Source: JANMJD01 sp963847945 (GTDB taxonomy: Bacteria > Actinomycetota > Acidimicrobiia > Acidimicrobiales > Ilumatobacteraceae). Taken from it: DNA of 64,000 nucleotides. Positions 1-8,134 of this stretch are shown piece after piece. The notes beneath the pieces were generated by a model. That model saw only the letters and a list, made by a program, of their open reading frames with translations, was not told the DNA's origin and searched no databases. Location: positions 1,302,001 through 1,366,000 of the forward strand of contig CAWKBX010000009.1 in NCBI GenBank assembly GCA_963847945.1, written 5' to 3'. A program made the translations under genes and the position numbers. The stretch's first letter is position 1. The number at the start of each line of letters is the position of its first letter.

Positions 1-900
1 CCCGACGGCTCGCTGGCCGCGTTCCACAACGTTTGTCGCCATCGTGGGCCGTCGTTCGTCACGGAGTGGCAGGGCTGCGGGGCTCGGCGATTCAGCTGTC
101 CCTATCACGGCTGGGTCTACGACACGACCGGCAAGCTCGTCGGCGTCCCCGAGCGCGAAGACTTCGCTCCCGAACATCTTGAGGGGCAGCGCGCTCCCGC
201 GGTCGCCGCCGACGAGTGGGGCGGCTGGGTGTGGGTCAACCTGCTCGGCCCCGAGAAGGCTCCTCCGCTGCTGGAGTGGATCGGGGAGGAAATCCAGGCT
301 GACCTGGGGCAATTCCGCATGGAAGACATGGTCCTGCTCGACGTGATGGAGTGGGATGTGCCGGTCAGCTACAAGGCAATCGTCGACGGTTTCAACGAGA
401 TCTACCACACCGCCGCGCTCCACCATGTCAGCCCGCAGTGGACGAAGTCGGCGCGAGACACGTCGTTCCACATCGTCGGCAACAACTACATGTGCTTCGT
501 GCCCCGCTATGACCGGCGTGACCAGTTGGAAGAGAACTGGGACCATCACCAGAACGCCATCTGCCACTACGTGGTGTTCCCGAACACGGTCTTCAACTGC
601 AACCCCGAGCACATCCAGGTGTTCAACCCGATCCCGATCGGTGTCGATCGCACCAAGTTCCTCTGTTGGGAGATCGTCTACCCCGGCGATCAGTCGGACC
701 CGGAGTACGCCGCTTACTGGACCAAAATGATGGGCCACTGGGAGCACCTGAAGAAGGTGGTTGGTGAGGACATCGACATCTACGAGCAACTGGCCCGCAC
801 CAAGCGGTCGAGCGCGTATACCCACAACATCCTGTCGGAACGCGAGTGCAAGATCGGCCATTACCACGAGAACATCGCCCGCCTGATCCGCGAGCCGTAG
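1..900 (+). CDS. Rieske-type aromatic ring-hydroxylating oxygenase, alpha subunit (5' truncated)
   Basis: The reading frame is open from base 1, so the N-terminus lies outside the window. A Rieske [2Fe-2S] site is visible as C-R-H (about bases 34-42) and C-P-Y-H-G-W (about 106-123). The mononuclear iron site follows as E-I-Y-H-T-A-A-L-H near base 400, matching the H-x4-H ligand pattern of the catalytic domain. Such proteins use electrons from a reductase to hydroxylate or demethylate aromatic or steroid-like substrates; the substrate cannot be read from the sequence. The next gene starts 10 bases downstream in the same direction, so they are probably co-transcribed. Confidence 0.9.
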   Translation, partial: PDGSLAAFHNVCRHRGPSFVTEWQGCGARRFSCPYHGWVYDTTGKLVGVPEREDFAPEHLEGQRAPAVAADEWGGWVWVNLLGPEKAPPLLEWIGEEIQADLGQFRMEDMVLLDVMEWDVPVSYKAIVDGFNEIYHTAALHHVSPQWTKSARDTSFHIVGNNYMCFVPRYDRRDQLEENWDHHQNAICHYVVFPNTVFNCNPEHIQVFNPIPIGVDRTKFLCWEIVYPGDQSDPEYAAYWTKMMGHWEHLKKVVGEDIDIYEQLARTKRSSAYTHNILSERECKIGHYHENIARLIREP

Positions 901-909
901 CCGCACCGC

Positions 910-1692
910 GTGACGCACCGACTGATCTCGCTGGCGGCGGGGACCATTCTCGACGTCGACCCGGCCGCCGCGGTCGACGTTGCCGCGGCTGCCGGTTGGC
1001 CCGCCGTGGGTGTCTGGCACGACCCTTCGTCGTGGGCGATCCAGACGACCCGCGACGTGGCGCAACGGTTGGCCGATACCGGAGTGATCGCTCTCGACGT
1101 CGAGCCGATCATCTTCGGTCGCGGCGACCATCACGGTGAAGCGGTGATCGAGATCGCCGCCACGCTCGACGCCCGATTCGTACTGGTCGCCAGCGGGCCG
1201 GCCCCGGCGTCGGACGTCATCGTCGAACTGGCGCGGCTCTGCGAATTCGCAGCCACCTCGGCGCCGGGGGTCACCTTGGTGTTGGAGTTCCTGCCGATTT
1301 TCTCGATCGGCTCGTTGACGGCAGCCGTCGACGCGGTGCGGGTCATCGGCGCCCCGAACCTGGGGGTGTTGGTCGATACCCTGCATCTCGATCGATCGGG
1401 GTCGAGCCTCGCCGATCTTGCCGCTGACCTCGATCTCTTTCCGTACCTGCAGCTTGCTGATGCGCCACCGCTGGTTGATGCGTCCCCGAAGGTTCTCCGC
1501 GACGAGGCACTGCACGGACGGCTGCTTCCTGGCGAGGGCTCACTACCGCTCGCCGGGGTGTTGGCCGCGATTCCCGACGTGCCGATCTCGGTCGAACTGC
1601 GGTCGCGAGCCCTGATCGAGCGATACCCCGCGGCGGTCGATCGGGCCCGTGCCGTGCTCACCGCCACCCGTCGCCTCGTCGACACCCTGTAG
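910..1692 (+). CDS. Sugar-phosphate isomerase/epimerase-like TIM-barrel protein
   Basis: A 260-residue protein starting at GTG, 10 bases after the Rieske gene. The alternating strand/helix pattern, the acidic residues after core strands (V-L-E-F-L, V-L-V-D-T-L-H-L-D) and the terminal I-S-V-E-L strand fit the xylose isomerase-like/AP-endonuclease 2 TIM-barrel superfamily. Members are metal-dependent isomerases, epimerases or dehydratases. Next to an oxygenase it may act on a ring-cleavage or sugar-like intermediate, but that is only inference. Confidence 0.75.
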   Translation: MTHRLISLAAGTILDVDPAAAVDVAAAAGWPAVGVWHDPSSWAIQTTRDVAQRLADTGVIALDVEPIIFGRGDHHGEAVIEIAATLDARFVLVASGPAPASDVIVELARLCEFAATSAPGVTLVLEFLPIFSIGSLTAAVDAVRVIGAPNLGVLVDTLHLDRSGSSLADLAADLDLFPYLQLADAPPLVDASPKVLRDEALHGRLLPGEGSLPLAGVLAAIPDVPISVELRSRALIERYPAAVDRARAVLTATRRLVDTL

Positions 1693-1712
1693 TCGGAGGA
1701 TTCCCATGGACC

Positions 1713-2135
1713 TTGCGCACTCTGCAGCATCTGGTCGATCGTCAAGCGATCAACGACGTGTTGCAGCGTTACGCCCGTGGCATCGACGAGTTCGACTTCG
1801 AGGTCGTCAGCGACGTGTTCACGACGGACGCTGCGGCGCAGTACTCGAAATATCCCGAGCTGATCGGGGGACCGGCGATCGCCCAGTTTCTCCGCGATCA
1901 CTCTCGATCGACATCGTGGCATCAACATCTGCTCACGGTCGTTGACGTGGTCATCGACGGCGGCCGGGCCACCGCCCTGACCTACTTCATTGCCCACATG
2001 GTCTCGGGTGAACCCGGTGACGCGGTCACGGTGCAAGTCGGCGACTATCGCGACGAGCTGATTCGTACCGCCGACGGTTGGCGGATCTCTCAGCGTCGGC
2101 AGGTCTCCGGCCTCAAGGAGCGCCGCTCGCTCTGA
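1713..2135 (+). CDS. SnoaL-like / NTF2-fold small protein
   Basis: A 140-residue protein with the typical SnoaL_4 opening (L-x-x-L-x-D-R-x-A-I, then R-Y-A-R-G-I-D) and the later pattern H-Q-H-L..V-V-I-D-G..A-x-A-L-T-Y-F. The NTF2 fold serves as a small cyclase, isomerase or dehydratase, or as a dioxygenase beta-like subunit. The start is TTG at 1713, about 12 bases after a GGAGGA box at 1695-1700. An ATG at 1706 lies in another frame and does not lead into the conserved N-terminus. This is the last gene of the run that begins with the Rieske enzyme. Confidence 0.7.
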   Translation: MRTLQHLVDRQAINDVLQRYARGIDEFDFEVVSDVFTTDAAAQYSKYPELIGGPAIAQFLRDHSRSTSWHQHLLTVVDVVIDGGRATALTYFIAHMVSGEPGDAVTVQVGDYRDELIRTADGWRISQRRQVSGLKERRSL

Positions 2136-2180
2136 ACGGGATGGCACATCGCGACGGCGGAGCCTCGACTGAGACGCGGT

Positions 2181-2220
2181 AGTGCCCCGGCGACTCGACG
2201 GAGGAAGTCACCGGGGCACT
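2181..2220. terminator. Strong inverted repeat between convergent genes
   Basis: AGTGCCCCGG (2181-2190) pairs perfectly with CCGGGGCACT (2211-2220), and an inner GACT/AGTC pair extends the stem. It lies between the end of the plus-strand SnoaL-like gene and the end of the minus-strand acidic-protein gene, so it can end transcription from both sides. Confidence 0.75.
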
Positions 2221-2234
2221 GGGTTGTCGAGGCG

Positions 2235-2858
2235 TCAGTCGTCGTTGCCGCCGTGATCGTCGTCGCCTCCGCCACCGGAGCGGTCGTCGCCACCGTTGCC
2301 GTTGTCGCGGTGATCGTCGTCATCGTTGCGGTTGTTCTCGGGTGTCGTGTTGCTGGGCGAGGTATTGCGAGGCGTGCTGTTGCTCGGGGATCCATCGTCG
2401 CTCTCGTCGTCGTCGCTGCTCTCGTCGTCGTCGCTGCTCTCGTCGTCGCCGCTCGTGCTCTCGTCGTCGTCGCTGCTCTCGTCGTCGTCGCTGCTCTCGT
2501 CGTCGCTGTCGGGGATCGAACCAGTGACCGAGGTGTCGGGGATCGAACCGCCGACTGAGGTGTCGGGGTTCGTGTTGCCCGGAGCGGTGCTACCCGGGGC
2601 GGTTGTCGAAACGTCTTGGCCGGGCGCGGTGGTCGCAGGCGTAGTGGTCGCCGGTGGAGTAGCCGCCGGAGCCGTGGCGGGTACGGCCGCCGCGACGGTG
2701 GTGTCAATCGGCTGAGTGGTTGCCGGGTCGACGATGGTCGACACGATCGTGCTGTCGGCCGGCGCCTGGGTGAAGACCGGTTGGAGCACGGCGAATGCCG
2801 GAATACCGAATCCCACGCTGGCCACGATGACCCCGGTCCACATTGCTTGCTTCTTCAT
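2235..2858 (-). CDS. Secreted Thr/Pro-rich protein with acidic Asp/Ser repeats
   Basis: A 207-residue protein. The start is ATG at 2858 with a GGAGGA box just upstream; longer versions of the frame are not supported. Residues about 1-24 form a signal peptide or anchor (M-K-K-Q, then a hydrophobic stretch ending A-F-A). A Pro/Thr/Ala-rich linker follows, then repeated D-E-S-S-D-D units, then an Asn/Asp/Gly-rich tail rich in D-D-D-H. No catalytic domain is seen. Possible roles are cation binding or a surface spacer. It resembles in style the acidic tail of the protein at 22760-23782. Confidence 0.7.
   Translation of the reverse strand: MKKQAMWTGVIVASVGFGIPAFAVLQPVFTQAPADSTIVSTIVDPATTQPIDTTVAAAVPATAPAATPPATTTPATTAPGQDVSTTAPGSTAPGNTNPDTSVGGSIPDTSVTGSIPDSDDESSDDDESSDDDESTSGDDESSDDDESSDDDESDDGSPSNSTPRNTSPSNTTPENNRNDDDDHRDNGNGGDDRSGGGGDDDHGGNDD
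2403..2495. repeat. Degenerate 18-bp tandem repeat coding for acidic units
   Basis: The unit ctcgtcgtcgtcgctgct occurs at 2403-2420, 2421-2438, 2460-2477 and 2478-2495, with a 21-bp variant copy at 2439-2459. Read on the minus strand it encodes D-E-S-S-D-D-type units, so copy-number change would keep the frame. Confidence 0.8.
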
Positions 2859-2965
2859 TCTTCTGTCCTCCCGAACGTTTGTTGGGAAGGACACGCAGGG
2901 TCGGGACCCCGGGTTTGGGTCGTACGAGGTACTACGACCAAAGGACAATCCAGCCAGTGAGCTGG

Positions 2966-4279
2966 TCAGAAGAACGGCAGGTACTCGCGCAGTTCCCAGT
3001 CGGTGATCGTCGTGGTGTCCCACTCGTCGCCCGAGGCATCGCGCCGAGCAACGTCGTAGCGCTTGAGCGCCAGGTACGCCCGCACCAGGTCGGGTCCCAT
3101 CGTCGCCGCCAACGTAGTGTCACCCTCCAGGGCGTCCAGCGCCGCATCGAGGGTGTGAGGCGTGTGACGGTCGGTGTTCGGCGCGGCATCGCCGTCGCCA
3201 ACCTGCGGATCGCCGCAGGTCAGCCCGGCTTCGAAGCCCAACCGGGCGGCATTCAGTGTCACCGCGGCCGCCAAGTACGGGTTGGCCGAGCCGCACGGCA
3301 TGCGGTTCTCGATGCGGGTGGCGACACCCCTCTCACACGGCACCCGGTACGTCGAGATGCGGTTGTCGAGCCCCCAGTTGGCCCAGTAGCCGGCGATCAG
3401 ACCGGGCTGCAGTCGCTTGTAGGAGTTGGTGTTCGGGGCGAGGAAGGCGGCCGCGGCCTCGTGGTGCTTGATCAATCCGCCGATGCACGACCCCATCAAC
3501 GACGAGAAGCCGTGCTCAGCCGACGGGTCGTCGAATGCGTTTGAACCGTCGGCGAGGCGCGACAGCGAGAAGTTGACGTGCAAGCCGCTGCCCACCAGCG
3601 TCGGCGATGGCCGCCCGATGTAGGTGAGTAGGTAGCCGCGTTCCGCCGCGATCTCGAACGACATCTCCTTGAACACGAAGGCTCGGTCGGCCGACTCCAA
3701 CGCTGGGCAGTAGTGCATGTTCAGCTCCATTTGCCCGGGGGAGAACTCGCCCGTGACCCCCTCGACATCGAGGTTGGCGGTCTCGGCGGCTTCGAACAGG
3801 GCGAGCAAAATGCCGGTCGGGTCACCGCCCTGGCCGGTGCCGTAGACGCGATGCATCGGGTTCTGCAGGGTGACCCATTCGCCGGGCGCGTCGGCGTCGG
3901 GCTGCATCACGTAGAACTCCATCTCGAAGCCCAACTGCGGCTCGTAGCCAAGCGCCCGCCATTTGGCCACGGCGCCGGCCAACGCTGAGCGGGGGCACAG
4001 GGCGAGCGGGCGGTTCTCGAACGACAGGTCGGCGACGGCCACATCGGTGTCGGGCTCCCACCCCGAGCGGCGTGACATCACATCGGTCTCGACGGTGAGG
4101 TCGGCAAAGCCCACGTCGGGGCCGTACCCGTCGACCGGAATGATCTCGCCGTCGATGCCCATCGTCAGGGTCGTCACGGCGTGATGGGTGTGCCCGCCGA
4201 AGCGGCGTTCAGGCACGTAGCGACCGTGCGAGATGCCGTTGAGATCGCTCCAGATGATGCGTACACGACGATGTGCCAT
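2966..4279 (-). CDS. Glutamine synthetase-like gamma-glutamyl ligase
   Basis: A 437-residue protein starting at ATG 4279 (M-A-H-R-R-V-R-I-I-W-S-D-L-N-G). Glutamine synthetase marks are present: the N-terminal D-L-N-G strand, G-F-E-M-E-F-Y with catalytic acidic residues, E-F-S-P-G-Q-M-E-L-N, G-S-G-L-H-V-N-F with the ammonium/substrate-site His, and the late E-N-R-M-P-C-G-S-A-N-P-Y-L-A segment. Sequence style points to the GlnA3/PuuA-like branch that ligates glutamate to amines rather than housekeeping GlnA; substrate unknown. It diverges from a P450 gene across a 63-base control region. Confidence 0.85.
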   Translation of the reverse strand: MAHRRVRIIWSDLNGISHGRYVPERRFGGHTHHAVTTLTMGIDGEIIPVDGYGPDVGFADLTVETDVMSRRSGWEPDTDVAVADLSFENRPLALCPRSALAGAVAKWRALGYEPQLGFEMEFYVMQPDADAPGEWVTLQNPMHRVYGTGQGGDPTGILLALFEAAETANLDVEGVTGEFSPGQMELNMHYCPALESADRAFVFKEMSFEIAAERGYLLTYIGRPSPTLVGSGLHVNFSLSRLADGSNAFDDPSAEHGFSSLMGSCIGGLIKHHEAAAAFLAPNTNSYKRLQPGLIAGYWANWGLDNRISTYRVPCERGVATRIENRMPCGSANPYLAAAVTLNAARLGFEAGLTCGDPQVGDGDAAPNTDRHTPHTLDAALDALEGDTTLAATMGPDLVRAYLALKRYDVARRDASGDEWDTTTITDWELREYLPFF

Positions 4280-4287
4280 AACCGGGG

Positions 4288-4337
4288 AACCGTAGCAAAC
4301 GCCTCGATCGTTTGGGTCCAAATGATTTGCTACCGTT
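4288..4337. promoter_or_regulatory. Symmetric divergent promoter/operator between ligase and P450
   Basis: aaccgtagcaaa (4288-4299) and tttgctaccgtt (4326-4337) form an inverted repeat matching at 11 of 12 positions. Each arm holds a -10-like hexamer: TACCGT facing the P450 start and TACGGT facing the ligase start. Between the arms lies TTTGG-GT-CCAAA (4311-4322), a perfect 5+5 palindrome that could bind a dimeric regulator. Confidence 0.6.
4331..4336 (+). promoter_or_regulatory. -10 box TACCGT for the P450 gene
   Basis: TACCGT ends six bases before ATG 4343, the spacing expected if the transcript begins at the start codon. There is no convincing ribosome-binding site. Confidence 0.5.
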
Positions 4338-4342
4338 GGGAG

Positions 4343-5590
4343 ATGCAGGACATCACTGATCACGATGTGTTCGTCAGAGGCGTTCCCCACGAAACATTCC
4401 GTGAACTGCGCGACAACGACCCGGTCAGTTGGTGGGACGAGCGCGACGGCGGTTCGGGCTTCTGGGCGGTCACCCGCTACGACGATCTACTCACGGTCAG
4501 CCGCGATGTCGAGACGTTCTCATCCGCGCAGGGCATCACGCTGGAAGAGATGGCCCCCGAGGCGTTCGAGGCCCGGCGTTCGATGATCGAACACGATCCG
4601 CCATCGCACACCCGCTACCGCCGGCTGGTTTCCAAGCCGTTCAGTCGGCGCGAGGTCTATGCATACGAGAACGCCATCCGGCTGTTGGCCCGACAGGTGC
4701 TCGACGAGGCGTTGGCTCCCGGGGTTCAGCGGTTGGACTTCGTTGAGGAGATCGCCAAGCAGTTGCCGATGCGGATGCTCGGCCGCCTGCTCGGCGTACC
4801 CGATGACGACGGTCCGTGGCTGGTGGAGCGAGGCGACGCGCTGCTCGGCAACTTTGACCCCGACATGACCGAGTTCCCCATCGACATGGTCGACACCAGC
4901 GAGTTCGAGATGATGCCGTTCCGTTCCCCGGCCGGCGTCGAGCTGTACCGCTACGGCCAACGGCAGGCCTCCCTGCGCCAGTCGAACCCGACCGACGACA
5001 TCATCACCGACTTGCTGCGCCCGACGATCGACGGCGAACGGCTGACCGAGCAGGAGTTCAAGAACTTCTTCGTCCTACTCGTAGGAGCGGGCAACGACAC
5101 CACCCGCTACACGATGACCGAGGGGATCAAGGCGCTGATCGAACACCCCGAACAGCTGGCCGAGCTGCGCGATTCGATCGGCAGCGACCCGGCGCTGATG
5201 GACTCGGCGATCGAGGAGATGCTCCGCTGGGGCACCGTGACGATGCACTTCCGTCGCACCGCGACCCGCGACGTCACCATGCACGGCCGCGAGATCAAGC
5301 GGGGCGACAAGGTGGTGATCTGGTTCGTCTCGGCTGACTACGACGAGCGCCAGTTTGCCAACCCCGAGCGGTTCGACATCCACCGTACGCCCAACGATCA
5401 CGTCGCCTTCGGGCGGATGAGCCCGCACCTGTGCCTCGGCGCCCAACTCGCCCGGATGGAACTCAAGGTGATGTTCGAAGAGTTGCTGCCGCGACTCTCC
5501 GACGCGCAGATCGCCGGGCCCGCCCCCCGACTGCGCTCGAATTTCATGAGCGGCATCAAACACCTGCCGATCGCGGTCTCGCTCGCGTAA
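4343..5590 (+). CDS. Cytochrome P450 (bacterial CYP, steroid/fatty-acid type)
   Basis: A 415-residue protein from ATG 4343. It carries the I-helix oxygen-binding motif A-G-N-D-T-T (about residues 248-253), the E-x-x-R helix as E-E-M-L-R (about 291-295), and the heme loop F-G-R-M-S-P-H-L-C-L-G with the iron-ligating Cys near residue 364. Overall layout resembles actinobacterial CYP124/125/142-type monooxygenases that oxidise sterol side chains or branched lipids, but the substrate is not certain. The frame is also open upstream of 4343, but those codons lie in the divergent control region. Confidence 0.93.
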   Translation: MQDITDHDVFVRGVPHETFRELRDNDPVSWWDERDGGSGFWAVTRYDDLLTVSRDVETFSSAQGITLEEMAPEAFEARRSMIEHDPPSHTRYRRLVSKPFSRREVYAYENAIRLLARQVLDEALAPGVQRLDFVEEIAKQLPMRMLGRLLGVPDDDGPWLVERGDALLGNFDPDMTEFPIDMVDTSEFEMMPFRSPAGVELYRYGQRQASLRQSNPTDDIITDLLRPTIDGERLTEQEFKNFFVLLVGAGNDTTRYTMTEGIKALIEHPEQLAELRDSIGSDPALMDSAIEEMLRWGTVTMHFRRTATRDVTMHGREIKRGDKVVIWFVSADYDERQFANPERFDIHRTPNDHVAFGRMSPHLCLGAQLARMELKVMFEELLPRLSDAQIAGPAPRLRSNFMSGIKHLPIAVSLA

Positions 5591-5666
5591 GCGGCTGGAG
5601 ATCCGGCGGTCATTTGGATGGTGTCTCGTCGTAGACGGGGTGGATCACGAGAGATGTTGCTTGTCG

Positions 5667-5672
5667 TAGCCT
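5667..5672 (+). promoter_or_regulatory. -10 box TAGCCT, leaderless start
   Basis: TAGCCT followed by six bases and ATG 5679. The same hexamer at the same spacing precedes the genes at 18004 and 38295. Confidence 0.55.
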
Positions 5673-5678
5673 GGGAAG

Positions 5679-6092
5679 ATGCCGATCACGACTGGGTTCA
5701 ACCATGTGGCGACGTTGACGACCGACATGCCGAGACTGGTGGCGTTCTACGCCGACGTGTTCGGTGCTGCGGTCATCCGCGAGGTGTTGCCCCGCGAGGG
5801 GCATCCGCATCTGGTGATCATCGACCTGGGCGGTGGCGCGGCGCTGAACGTGTTCGCCGTCGATGCCGACACGATCATCGGCGAGCAGCGCAAGCTCGGT
5901 GGCCGCGGCGCAATCGATCACTTCGGACTCGCCGTCGACTCTCTTGCGACGCTCGAAACCGTCAAGGATCGTCTGGTCGCCGCCGGCGTCGACGTCGGCG
6001 AGATCCAACGACTGGGCATCGGCTGGTCGCTGTTCTTCCGTGATCCTGACGGTATGGAACTCGAAGTACTCGCTCCGGCCGGTGAAGTGTGA
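5679..6092 (+). CDS. VOC family (glyoxalase/dioxygenase fold) protein
   Basis: A 137-residue protein with paired beta-alpha-beta-beta-beta modules: F-N-H-V-A-T-L-T-T-D near the start, a second metal-site-like H in D-H-F-G-L-A-V, and the C-terminal F-F-R-D-P-D-G-M-E-L-E-V signature with its Glu ligand. The vicinal oxygen chelate fold includes lyases, ring-cleavage dioxygenases and resistance proteins; no specific substrate can be assigned. The stop overlaps the GTG of the next, damaged VOC gene. Confidence 0.85.
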   Translation: MPITTGFNHVATLTTDMPRLVAFYADVFGAAVIREVLPREGHPHLVIIDLGGGAALNVFAVDADTIIGEQRKLGGRGAIDHFGLAVDSLATLETVKDRLVAAGVDVGEIQRLGIGWSLFFRDPDGMELEVLAPAGEV

Positions 6093-6560
6093 CCGTCGAG
6101 ATCGACCATGTGTTGGTGGGTGTTGCCGATCTCCGGGCGGCCGCCGACTGGTGGCGTGACACGTATGGACTGAAGCACTGCGTTGGGGGTCGCCATCCAA
6201 CCGGCACCGAGAACCTGTGCATCCGGGTCGGGAACCTGTGCATCCGGGTCGGCGGAGCGCAGTATCTCGAGTTGATCACCGTCTTCGATCCGTCGAATCC
6301 TGATGCGTCCGACTGGGTCCATTCATCGAATCGGGTGGCGGCCTGGCGTCGTGGGCGGTTCGTGTCGACGACTCGCCGGCGGTCGCGGCACGCGTCGGGA
6401 GTCCGATCAACCATGGTTGGATCGATCGACCCGATGGAACCACAAGCGGTCGGGCGGAGCGAGTCTGCCGGTCCGGCACGTCGCCGACGCGTCCGGGCCG
6501 GTGTCGGTCTCGATCGCAATGATCGACGGCGACGACATCACCTTCCCGGTTCCCGCCTGA
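6089..6560 (+). pseudogene. Second VOC-like gene, frame-disrupted
   Basis: It begins at GTG 6089 overlapping the preceding stop, with a good glyoxalase-like N-terminus (I-D-H-V-L-V-G-V-A-D-L). Around 6320 the coding signal jumps to another frame (F-I-E-S-G-G-G-L-A-S-W-A-V-R-V-D-D, then R-P-D-G-T-T), and near 6450 it jumps again to a frame ending at 6560 with M-I-D-G-D-D-I-T-F-P-V-P-A. It also contains an exact 21-bp internal duplication. Because there are two frame changes plus a duplication, real decay is more likely here than in the other frameshifted genes, but sequencing error is not excluded. Confidence 0.6.
6211..6252. repeat. Exact 21-bp tandem duplication
   Basis: The 21 bases at 6211-6231 are repeated exactly at 6232-6252 and give the doubled peptide E/G-N-L-C-I-R-V-G inside the damaged VOC gene. 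In-frame, recent-looking slippage duplication. Confidence 0.85.
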
Positions 6561-6678
6561 TTGCCAGTCAGCGATCTGACGCTACACCGAGGAGATTCAC
6601 AAGCCGGAAACACTCGCCGAATACCGCGGACACCGATGTCCGTCACACTGCCGTTCCGCTAGGAGGCAGAATTCGGTC

Positions 6679-8133
6679 GTGACGGAACTTCGGATCCAAC
6701 CCCCACTCTGGGATGAACTACTTGACGAGGGCGGCCAACCGCGTCCTGCCGCGGTCGCCTTGATGGAGCACATCGGCCGCCTGGGCCTTGGAGAATTGCA
6801 GGCCCGCCAAGACCTCGCCGACCTCGACATCTTGGCGCAGGGGATCACGTTCACCGTCTACTCCGACGGTCGCGGCATCGACCGGGCCTGGCCGATGGAC
6901 ATCGTTCCGCGGATCATCGAGGCCGCCGAATGGCGGCGGATCGAGGCGGGGTTGTGCCAGCGCTTGAAGGCGATCAATCACTTGATCGACGACATCTACC
7001 ACGACCAATCGATCGTGCACGATGGCATTCTGCCGGCCGAGATCTTGGCCGGATCGGTGAACTTCCGTGCCGAATGCGTGGGAGTTTCGCCCAGGTTCGG
7101 GGTGTGGGCCCACATTTGTGGCAGCGATCTGGTGCGTGACGCCGACGGCACCACATACGTGCTGGAAGACAACCTGCGGGTGCCATCGGGCGTCAGCTAC
7201 ATGCTGCAGAACCGCAACGTGTCCAAGCGGGCATTCGCCGACCTGTTCCACCGCCAGAGCATCCTGCCCGTCGACGACTATCCAGATCGGCTGCGGCGAT
7301 TGCTCGCATCGCTCGCCCCCGAACCGACGGGGGCGTCGCCGACCACCGGACAACCCAACATCGTCGTGCTCACGCCAGGTATCTACAACTCGGCCTACTT
7401 CGAGCACAGCTACCTTGCGCGGCGGATGGGGATCACCCTCGTTGAGGGGGCCGACCTGTTCGTCGACGCCGACGATGTCGTGTGGATGCGCACGATCGAT
7501 GGTCCGATGCGCGTCGACGTCATCTACCGGCGGATCGACGATCTGTTCATCGATCCCGAGGCGTTCCGCGCCGATTCCACTCTCGGTGTTCGCGGGCTGA
7601 TGCGGGCCTGGCGGCGAGGGACCGTGGCGATCGCCAATGCTCCGGGCGCGGGGGTTGCCGACGACAAGGTCGTCTATGCCTGGGTCCCCGATGCGATCCG
7701 CTACTACCTCAATGAGGAGCCGTTACTGCCCAACGTGCCGACCTTCCGTTGCTTCTATCCCGACGAACTCGCCTACGTCGTCGAACACGCCGCCGAACTG
7801 GTGCTCAAACCGGCCAACGAGAGCGGCGGCTACGGCCTGACGATCGGTGATCGAGCGACGCAGACGCAGCTGGCAACGGCCATCCGGGCGGTCAAGAAGG
7901 ATCCGCGGAATTGGGTGGCCCAGCCGATCCTCAACCTGTCGACCGCCCCGACCCTGTGCGACGGCACGTTGCAGCCCCGGCATCTCGATCTGCGGCCGTT
8001 CATCCTCACGGGGGCCGACACGTACGTGACGACCGGCGGTCTGACCCGGGTCGCCCTGGTCGACGGGTCGCTGGTCGTCAACTCATCACAGGGCGGCGGG
8101 TCGAAGGACACCTGGGTCGTCGAGGTCGACTGA
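6679..8133 (+). CDS. Circularly permuted type 2 ATP-grasp protein
   Basis: A 484-residue protein starting at GTG 6679, 12 bases after AGGAGG (6661-6666). It matches the DUF404/DUF407 circularly permuted ATP-grasp family: R-G-I-D-R-A-W-P-M-D near residue 60, the Y-V-L-E-D-N-L-R-V-P-S-G-V-S-Y segment, and L-K-P-A-N-E-S-G-G-Y-G, a likely nucleotide-binding loop, near residue 375. These enzymes are predicted amide/peptide ligases. It heads a four-gene operon with alpha-E and transglutaminase partners, a gene grouping known in many bacteria and proposed to make a small peptide or peptide tag. Confidence 0.9.
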   Translation: MTELRIQPPLWDELLDEGGQPRPAAVALMEHIGRLGLGELQARQDLADLDILAQGITFTVYSDGRGIDRAWPMDIVPRIIEAAEWRRIEAGLCQRLKAINHLIDDIYHDQSIVHDGILPAEILAGSVNFRAECVGVSPRFGVWAHICGSDLVRDADGTTYVLEDNLRVPSGVSYMLQNRNVSKRAFADLFHRQSILPVDDYPDRLRRLLASLAPEPTGASPTTGQPNIVVLTPGIYNSAYFEHSYLARRMGITLVEGADLFVDADDVVWMRTIDGPMRVDVIYRRIDDLFIDPEAFRADSTLGVRGLMRAWRRGTVAIANAPGAGVADDKVVYAWVPDAIRYYLNEEPLLPNVPTFRCFYPDELAYVVEHAAELVLKPANESGGYGLTIGDRATQTQLATAIRAVKKDPRNWVAQPILNLSTAPTLCDGTLQPRHLDLRPFILTGADTYVTTGGLTRVALVDGSLVVNSSQGGGSKDTWVVEVD

Positions 8134-8134
8134 C

